Assembly (NCBI RefSeq): GCF_022539665.2
Contig: NC_081340.1
Location: 5,083,357 to 5,147,356, forward strand
Origin: Daphnia carinata
Lineage: Eukaryota > Arthropoda > Branchiopoda > Diplostraca > Daphniidae
DNA: 64,000 nt
Direction of reading: 5' to 3'
In this document: piece after piece, positions 58,381-64,000 of the stretch
Layout of the letters: the number at the start of each line of letters is the position of its first letter
How positions within the stretch are numbered: position 1 is the first letter of the stretch
The notes under the pieces: model-generated
Databases searched by the model: none
Seen by the model: only the letters and a program-made list of their open reading frames with translations
Told to the model about the DNA's origin: nothing
Made by a program: the position numbers and the translations under genes

Positions 58381-58766
58381 CCCCCTTTTTTTTTGATGCG
58401 ACAATGCGTCAGCAAAGATTGCGGCAATGTCGAAGCATGAAAATCGAATACAAAACAGGGAAGATGATTCAAAAAAATCTTGTGGGCACAGATGTGCGAT
58501 GATAATTGCGCGATAAATGAGAAACACACTGGAACGAATGAACACACGTATTTCTAGCTATTAAATGTGTCACGAATGGTCACATTACTTGGAAAAGTGG
58601 AAAGGAATGGTTTTTCGTTTCAATTTTTGAACATTGACATCACCTTCAGATATGTGCAGTAGAAAGTTGTGCAATCGATCCTGTTCAATTTTAAAAAAAA
58701 AATAAATTCTTCAAACGATTGTTTCGCCGTTTTCTAAAATTTTCCCGTATTGTGCCGTTTACGCAG

Positions 58767-58812
58767 ATTGGCGTAACTGTCCGACGACACGAGATCCGCT
58801 GTGCGAAAAGAT
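58767..58812 (+). other. 5' UTR part of the psq-gene first coding exon, with in-frame stop
   Basis: The sequence GTTTACGCAG ends at 58766 and looks like a splice acceptor. The 46 bases before the ATG contain TAA at 58774-58776 in the coding frame. This fixes translation start at 58813 and implies a non-coding 5' exon further upstream, not located. Confidence 0.5.
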
Positions 58813-60742
58813 ATGGCCGCCACAGAAACCCGATCGAGCGACGGCGTCGTCTACGTCAAACGAGATTTGTACCCTATGAGCTCGTCTGCGATGGACGACG
58901 ACGAAGAAATCGCCGACAGACGACACGAGCGCCGCCGTCATCGCGACGATGAAGATGACGTCGATGACCGACCACCCGTCCTTAAATTAGCCCGTTACAA
59001 CATTTCACCCGCCGTCCCGTCCCTGTTGTCGCTTCATCACCATCACCATCACAATGGCTACGTGAGTAACGCGTACGGCGATCAGCTGACGTCACCCATT
59101 CCGCGGAGGAAACAAGCCAGACCGAGACGCAGATCTGGAGATTCTTCTTCTTCACCTCCATCGTCGTCCTCGTTGATGGCGATGGAACATCACCGTCATT
59201 TCCAGTCGATGTTCCGGTCGACCCCATCGCCCGTCCAAGACATGCCCGAAGATCTTTCCGTCAAGAAATCTTCGCCTCCATTGGTTAGTTCATTCGTATA
59301 TGTATTTTTATAAAAGTGCTCAAATAAAGCGTAATTTTTTTTTTTAATACAACCAAATCAGGTGGCGGAGAGGCAAGAAAGTGAGGATAACCAATCGGGA
59401 AGGAACAGTAACGACCAAGACAGTCATCGCAGTGATACGCCGTTGCCAGTGCCTTCACTGAAAGCCGAGAGCATCAACAGCGATAGTGCAAAGAGCGTAA
59501 GTTTTGGAACGGTCTCGTTTACATTAGTACACAATCCGTACCAGTTTGATTGCATTGCTAAACGTCTATTTACGTGCTCGATTAATAGGAATTCAGCTTA
59601 GCCGAAAGAAACAGTCTATTCTCGCCAGGTCCTTCTGGTGCTCTGGAAACAATGGCGACCCCGCCGATGCACTCCAGTTCGATTCTTTCAATGACTCCCA
59701 TTCACCAATGTAAGTCTATTATTTTTGGAACGTAGAAGAGCAGATTATTAAGCCGCCAATTATTTCTCAAACAGCTGATCGCCGTAAAGGACAACACAGC
59801 GCTCCCCGCGGCGGCCCCCCGCGCGCTTGGACCAACGGTGATCTGACGGAAGCGCTGAACCATGTCTGGAACCGCAAGATGACGACGTCGCAAGCGTCGC
59901 GAGTCTTTGGCATCCCTTACAATAGTTTACTGATGTACGTCCGAGGAAAGTACGGCAAGTCTCTCAAGCTGGACACGCTCCGCAAAGAGACGCTGGAAGG
60001 CGAAGCTATGGCTCTGGCCGCTTCCACCAGAGGCTCTTACAAATTGGCCGCGGCTGCTGCTGCGGCCGCTGCAGCCGCTGAATCTCCGGCGAAAATAAAC
60101 AACAAGGCAAAACAATCCAAAGAAGGCGGTGGAAACAAGAGCGCTCCATGTACACCGAGTCCCACAGTCAGCGCCAAAAGCCCCAGCAATAATAACAACA
60201 ACAATAATAATAACAATAATAACAACAACATGAATAGCCACAATCACAAGAGCCTCAACAATAACGACGTCAAAAGTAAGAGCGGGCAGATTGTGAGCGG
60301 ACCTTCTAATCTATCAGGAGTTTATCCAACGCCGCAACATCGTCTAAATGAAATGGAAGCTCTCGGTATGGCCGGATTGGCCCACGCGGCTGGATTGGGT
60401 GGTTTTGGCGGTGTCAATCCTTACTTGAGTTATTTTTGCGACTTCTCCTTCCCAATGCCGATGGGTCTGGGTGCTGGGCTTCTGCAGGCCACCACCGGGG
60501 CAGCGACGGGAGCGGGCAAACATCACCGAGCGGCCATCGATCATCAGGGGCTATTGCATAAGAAGTTACCGAAGCCATCGGGCAAACATCATCGGACTAA
60601 ACTGGGCAAATCGGCAATGTCCAGCATGGATGGTGATGTCAAGACGGACAAGGATGCCGATGATGAATCCAACCAACCGCATCGATTAACTTTGCCGATG
60701 ATTCGATCGCCAATGGATCGGCATCAAACTGGCCAAGTTTGA
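58813..60742 (+). CDS. HTH_psq (pipsqueak-type) transcription factor with a CtBP-binding motif, no BTB domain
   Basis: Four coding exons: 58813-59283, 59362-59496, 59589-59709, 59775-60742, with GT-AG junctions, phases 0, 0, 1, and stop TGA 60740-60742; 564 residues. Residues 259-314 form an HTH_psq DNA-binding domain (RAWTNGDLTEALNHVWNRKM, then the helix-turn-helix QASRVFGIPYNSLLMYVRGK). Residues 145-151 are PEDLSVK, an exact PxDLSxK motif for the CtBP co-repressor, so repression is likely. Low-complexity tracts are His75-80, Ser runs near 111-120, Ala334-344 and 14 Asn further on. The C-terminal part is Gly/Ala- and His-rich. The start is set by an in-frame stop TAA at 58774-58776, after an acceptor at 58765-58766, so this transcript cannot carry an upstream BTB domain. 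I cannot assign the psq subgroup; bab/ribbon-like and E93-like proteins are alternatives. Confidence 0.85.
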
Positions 60743-62170
60743 TATCAATTTCGCCCGTTGCTGATTTATGTCAAGACTCCATGTTTCGACGCACCAATTT
60801 CACGAAATTCTAGGCGACTCCTGATGTTCGTGACCCTAAATTCTCCATGTACGTAAAAATTCAGAACTGAACAGTTTTCAACTTGATGAAATTCACGAGA
60901 TCTCATCCCTCTCTCGCTCCTCTTTGTTAAGTGTAAATTAGCGCCCTGTTGCCTCTTGATTTCTTGACATTGATACTCAAGGATAGAACTATTTGGATGC
61001 GAAGTTTTTGCATACGTTTCAGATGTAATACTCGCAGCGCGCGTGCGAAAATTGGAATAATTTTCCCCCAGGACAAGAAAAAGAAGAAGAAAAAAGCAAA
61101 AAACTAAATAAAACAAAAATTTATTCACAAAAAAAGAAATAAGAAAAAAAAAAAAAATGAAAGAAACGGAATCCATCCGTTGTAATATTTCTTTTCTCAA
61201 ATTCGTTCATTATAAAGACTCACTTCGTTGCACCATGTGATAAAAAATTATTAAGGATAATGAACTTGATCTTCTTTGCGAAAAGTTAATGGTGGAGGTT
61301 ATGTCTGTGCGCAAGTCTTGAATGCCTTGGCCTTTCGTTACGGTTCTAATGTTCCTCAGCCGAGTGTATTCACCCGTTCCAATCAACGGTTTCCAATATG
61401 CCCGTGAAATTGTCGTGTTGCAAGTTCCTCTCATTAATGTTGGAAAAACGTTGTGGTGGACATACATACGTACGTACAATACCATGTAAAATCCTGAACT
61501 AAATAGCCTGGCCTTGATTTGTTGCCGTGTAAGTATTATTGTCGTTGTTGTCTCAACTTAGTGTTTGTCACTCAGATTTATTCAGTTGCAAACGCTGAAT
61601 GGAAACGTCACACCCCTCCTCCCACCGATGTGCACGTCCTGTAATTTATTGTACCTCTTCGACGCACGTAAAAGAACCAATACAAACACTGGGGTTTTGT
61701 CACTAACGATGTTTTATTTTTGTCATTTTAAATTTTTTTTGTTGAATGCCCCATCCGATCACGCTCTTTATTTATCAGATTTTATTATTTGGTTAACCTA
61801 GATGCTCGTCATGGAATGTAAATTCCATTCGACGACAGTTGTAGAATCGCAACATCACATTCCATATATACCATCCACGTACAGTGTATCATATCATTTT
61901 TAACGTTCATTTCTCTTCAAGAACCCATAAAAATGGATATTTGAATTTCTTTATTGGTTCCCAGGGAATGATTTTATAAATCCACAGCTCACCAGTAACC
62001 ACACAAGCCCCCCCCCCCCCCCCCCCAAAAAAAAAAAATAATAATATGGCAATCCATTTTACCCAAAATAAAAATAAAAAATATTGGCCCTTTTTCTGTT
62101 TTACTGCTATCGCCATCTACCGGTCACATTTCTAGTTAATTCTCGATATACACTGACCGAAAAAAAATTT
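60743..62170. other. psq-gene 3' UTR and intergenic DNA
   Basis: The 3' UTR runs to about 61130. After it no coding frame is supported. A C19-A12 homopolymer junction occupies 62008-62038, and a CTCF-like CGCCATCTACCGGTC lies at 62111-62125. Confidence 0.5.
61107..61112 (+). terminator. Polyadenylation signal AATAAA of the psq gene
   Basis: First AATAAA after the stop at 60742, giving a 3' UTR of about 390 bases (60743-61130). An A-rich stretch follows at 61126-61157. Confidence 0.45.
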
Positions 62171-62790
62171 GAAGCCCGACTAAATAAGCCCGACTTTTCT
62201 CGGTCGGGCTTAAAATTTTTTTCTGAAAAAACGAATTGGTTGAATATCATAGGGCAGACTTGCCGCGCCGATCAATTTTCCGATCGCATCTCCGATCCGG
62301 TCATCATCCGATCAAACTGCGAAAGATCGGATCGGCGATCAAATATCATTTTTAGCGATCATTTTCGTGCAGCATCTAACGGTAAAAATTTACACTGTTT
62401 CGCGAAAAAGCATTGGCTGTCAAGCGACAGTCACTGGCGGCCATTGAGGGTGAACACTAAACAGTTTCCTTCAATTGGCATTCGCTAAGTTTGATCGCTA
62501 AAAACGATCGGATCGCGATCAATTTTTTGGGATCGCCGATCCGATCTCCGATCTTTTTCAAAACATCGGATCGGCGATCAATTTTTGATCGCGATCGCGG
62601 CAAGTCTGTCATAGGGTATACTCAAAATTGAATTCTGATTCCAGGAAAATAGCTATTTTTTTTCATTAAGTCAATCGTTTTCTATATACACCGAATATTT
62701 GACACAATGATAGCGCGCCAGTACGCTACAGCGCTAGCGCGATGCAGCAGAAAGTCGGGCTTATTTATCAGTCGGGCTTAAAATTTTATT
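62171..62790. repeat. Older inverted/direct repeat structure interrupted by the hAT-like MITE
   Basis: AAGCCCGACTAAATAAGCCC at 62173-62192, running on to CGACTTTTCT at 62200, is repeated inverted at 62750-62779 with a 3-base indel. A 17-bp direct repeat GTCGGGCTTAAAATTTT occurs at 62203-62219 and 62771-62787. The left arm also folds on itself (AAGCCCGAC / GTCGGGCTT). The MITE lies between the arms. Class unknown; no clear target duplication was found. Confidence 0.5.
62255..62608. mobile_element. hAT-like MITE, 354 bp, with 8-bp target site duplication
   Basis: The element starts CAGACTTGCCGCG and ends with the exact reverse complement CGCGGCAAGTCTG. It is flanked on both sides by the same 8 bp, TCATAGGG (62247-62254 and 62609-62616). 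An 8-bp duplication and TIRs beginning CAG are typical of the hAT superfamily. There is no transposase frame, so it is non-autonomous. The subterminal parts are packed with GATC-containing repeats (GATCGGATCGGCGATC and its inverse), probable transposase-binding or fold-back sequences. Confidence 0.8.
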
Positions 62791-63022
62791 TGGCAAAAAC
62801 TGACACTCATTGGAATTGTTCAGGTAGACATGAGAACCTGGTGGTACCGGAGAAGCTGGATGGCCTTAACGAAAAGTCATCATACTCCATTTTGGAATAA
62901 AATAAAAAAAAAGAGCAAGAAATTTAAGTGTGTCTCCCCAAGTATTACGCTTTTTTCCGTTTCTTTTAAGTTCAATTTTGATTTGGATGATTAATTTAAA
63001 TTTGTTTGAAAACATTTAATTT

Positions 63023-63280
63023 GTGACAGATAAAGTTTCTCGTAATGACCTTTGCGTCCACATGAGGCGCCTTAAACCGTGGCTCTCCGGCAGTTTTTTC
63101 TCAGGCATATTTCTTGATTGGCTTAACGCGTGCAGTCTGCTGTCTACCTTCCTCGCTAGATTTTACTTCTTGACCTCACGGCTTTGGCGATTTTTGCCAT
63201 TTAATTTACTCATTTTTTTAACGCTTTTCAAGGTAATGAGAGAAAACATAAAAGATATGCAAAACAATTTAAAGTTTTGA
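63023..63280 (+). other. Unassigned open frame of 85 codons with splice-like borders
   Basis: The frame reads …VSRNDLCVHMRRLKPWLSG and then a hydrophobic, Phe/Leu-rich segment. The first part weakly recalls the VHxxRLKPW-like end of retroelement integrases; the second looks membrane-like or simply T-rich. A possible acceptor (TGTGACAG, ending about 63030) and donor (CAAG|gtaatg at 63233) border it. It might be a transposon relic or an upstream exon of the broken Vasa-like copy. No firm identity. Confidence 0.2.
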
Positions 63281-63708
63281 CACGATTTAAGTTTTTTTTA
63301 GAAAACTTAGAAGTTTCGTGTATGGATCAGCATGGATCAGGAATATCATCGGGATTTCTACTCACGTTGTAGGTATGTATTATGTATTTCAATTTCCAAT
63401 TGTCCATATTAATCTGTGATCACTGACTTACTAGATGTTTATAGATTAATAAGTGATACCAATAGATAATAATCAATAGATGATACTAATATTTGAATAA
63501 TTTTGAGTTGGACAAATTTTGTTGTCTTCGCAAAGATTAAGATTGTAGTATCACACAACATTAACGACATTAAACATCCATCTTTGTTTTGGTCTCTATA
63601 TAATCTAATTTGTTTCATTTTGATTTACATTTTTTTCTGTCCAGGGTCACAAGGTAAGTGTTTTCTTGTATTCCTAGTGTGATTACTTTAATATGGTTTT
63701 ACCCCTAG

Positions 63709-64000
63709 TGTCATAAAGCTGGCCACACCTCGAAAGGCTGCCCGAATCTATTCAGTGAATTGACGGAAGATGGAAAGCTGCATGGCAATACATTCTGGAA
63801 GCTGTGACATGCGATGAAAACGAACTGTTTAAGGGCATCATCTGTGGGGAACGCTTTAACAATTTTGTTAAAGTTGTCCTTCAGGTAAGCCATTTCTCGA
63901 AACTGTATTTTATGATTTAAAAATATCTATTGGGTTTGCTTTAGGTTACAGGAAAAGATGTACCTCAATACATAACACCATTCGAAGAAGCCGGCCTGCG
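63709..64000 (+). pseudogene. Vasa/DDX4-like DEAD-box helicase N-terminus, frameshifted and cut by the window edge
   Basis: Two exons are visible. The first, 63709-63884, follows TACCCCTAG and ends CAG|gtaagc. The second starts at 63945 after GCTTTAG and runs off the window. Frame 1 of exon 1 encodes most of a CCHC zinc knuckle (CHKAGHTSKGCPN, spacing C-x4-H-x4-C) but stops at TGA 63805-63807. A second frame, open from 63759, encodes the Vasa-type linker ending DENELFKGI…, then exon 2 reads VTGKDVPQYITPFEEAGLR, the segment just before the DEAD-box Q motif. The switch must lie in 63759-63804. Retained introns argue for a duplicated gene copy, not a processed one. A sequencing error in a real vasa gene is the alternative. 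Confidence 0.55.

Noticed and set aside
58774-58812. Extension of the psq protein upstream toward a BTB domain
   Set aside because: An in-frame TAA at 58774-58776 stops any read-through from the acceptor at 58766.

Overview
The window reads as nuclear DNA of an arthropod, most likely a branchiopod crustacean of the Daphnia type. Supporting this are spliced genes with GT-AG introns of about 60 bp to more than 10 kb, an arthropod-style Inr plus DPE core promoter, a pipsqueak-type (HTH_psq) transcription factor with homopolymeric residue tracts, an hAT-like MITE and a Vasa-like helicase fragment. The species assignment is inference. Non-coding DNA is AT-rich and full of long homopolymer runs, so most open frames are low-complexity artefacts. 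Real exons stand out by higher GC, balanced codons and splice sites that keep frame.

Region 1 (about 3.9-37.2 kb, + strand) is one long gene of the RASGEF1 family (RasGEF_N plus CDC25 catalytic domain). The conserved core of 470 codons is encoded by nine exons at 34542-36854. Upstream lie at least four candidate N-terminal modules that can join the core in phase 0: (A) a coiled-coil module at 7389-8328, optionally with a 20-codon exon at 23403-23462; (B) a 197-codon exon at 18614-19204 plus a 15-codon exon at 19465-19509; (C) a 27-codon exon at 26602-26682, downstream of an Inr+DPE promoter at 26222; (D) a 47-codon open exon at 32715-32855, which may instead belong to a small nested two-exon gene ending at 33129. 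A CpG-rich block with NRF1, E-box and two CRE sites at 3971-4302 is a candidate distal promoter.

Region 2 (37.2-58.2 kb) holds no gene I can support. It contains many (CA/GT), (CT/GA) and (AT) microsatellites, especially from 46.3 to 57.8 kb, and a few CpG-rich islands and short exon-like frames of unknown status.

Region 3 (58.8-61.1 kb, + strand) is a four-exon gene of 564 codons for an HTH_psq transcription factor with a canonical CtBP-binding motif and no BTB domain in this transcript.

Region 4 (62.1-64.0 kb) is repeat territory. An hAT-like MITE (354 bp, 13-bp TIRs, 8-bp target duplication) sits inside an older inverted/direct repeat structure. It is followed at the right edge by a broken, intron-containing Vasa-like DEAD-box helicase N-terminus with a frameshift; the fragment runs off the window.

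The two intact genes have no obvious functional link. The richest feature of the window is the modular 5' architecture of the RasGEF1 gene.
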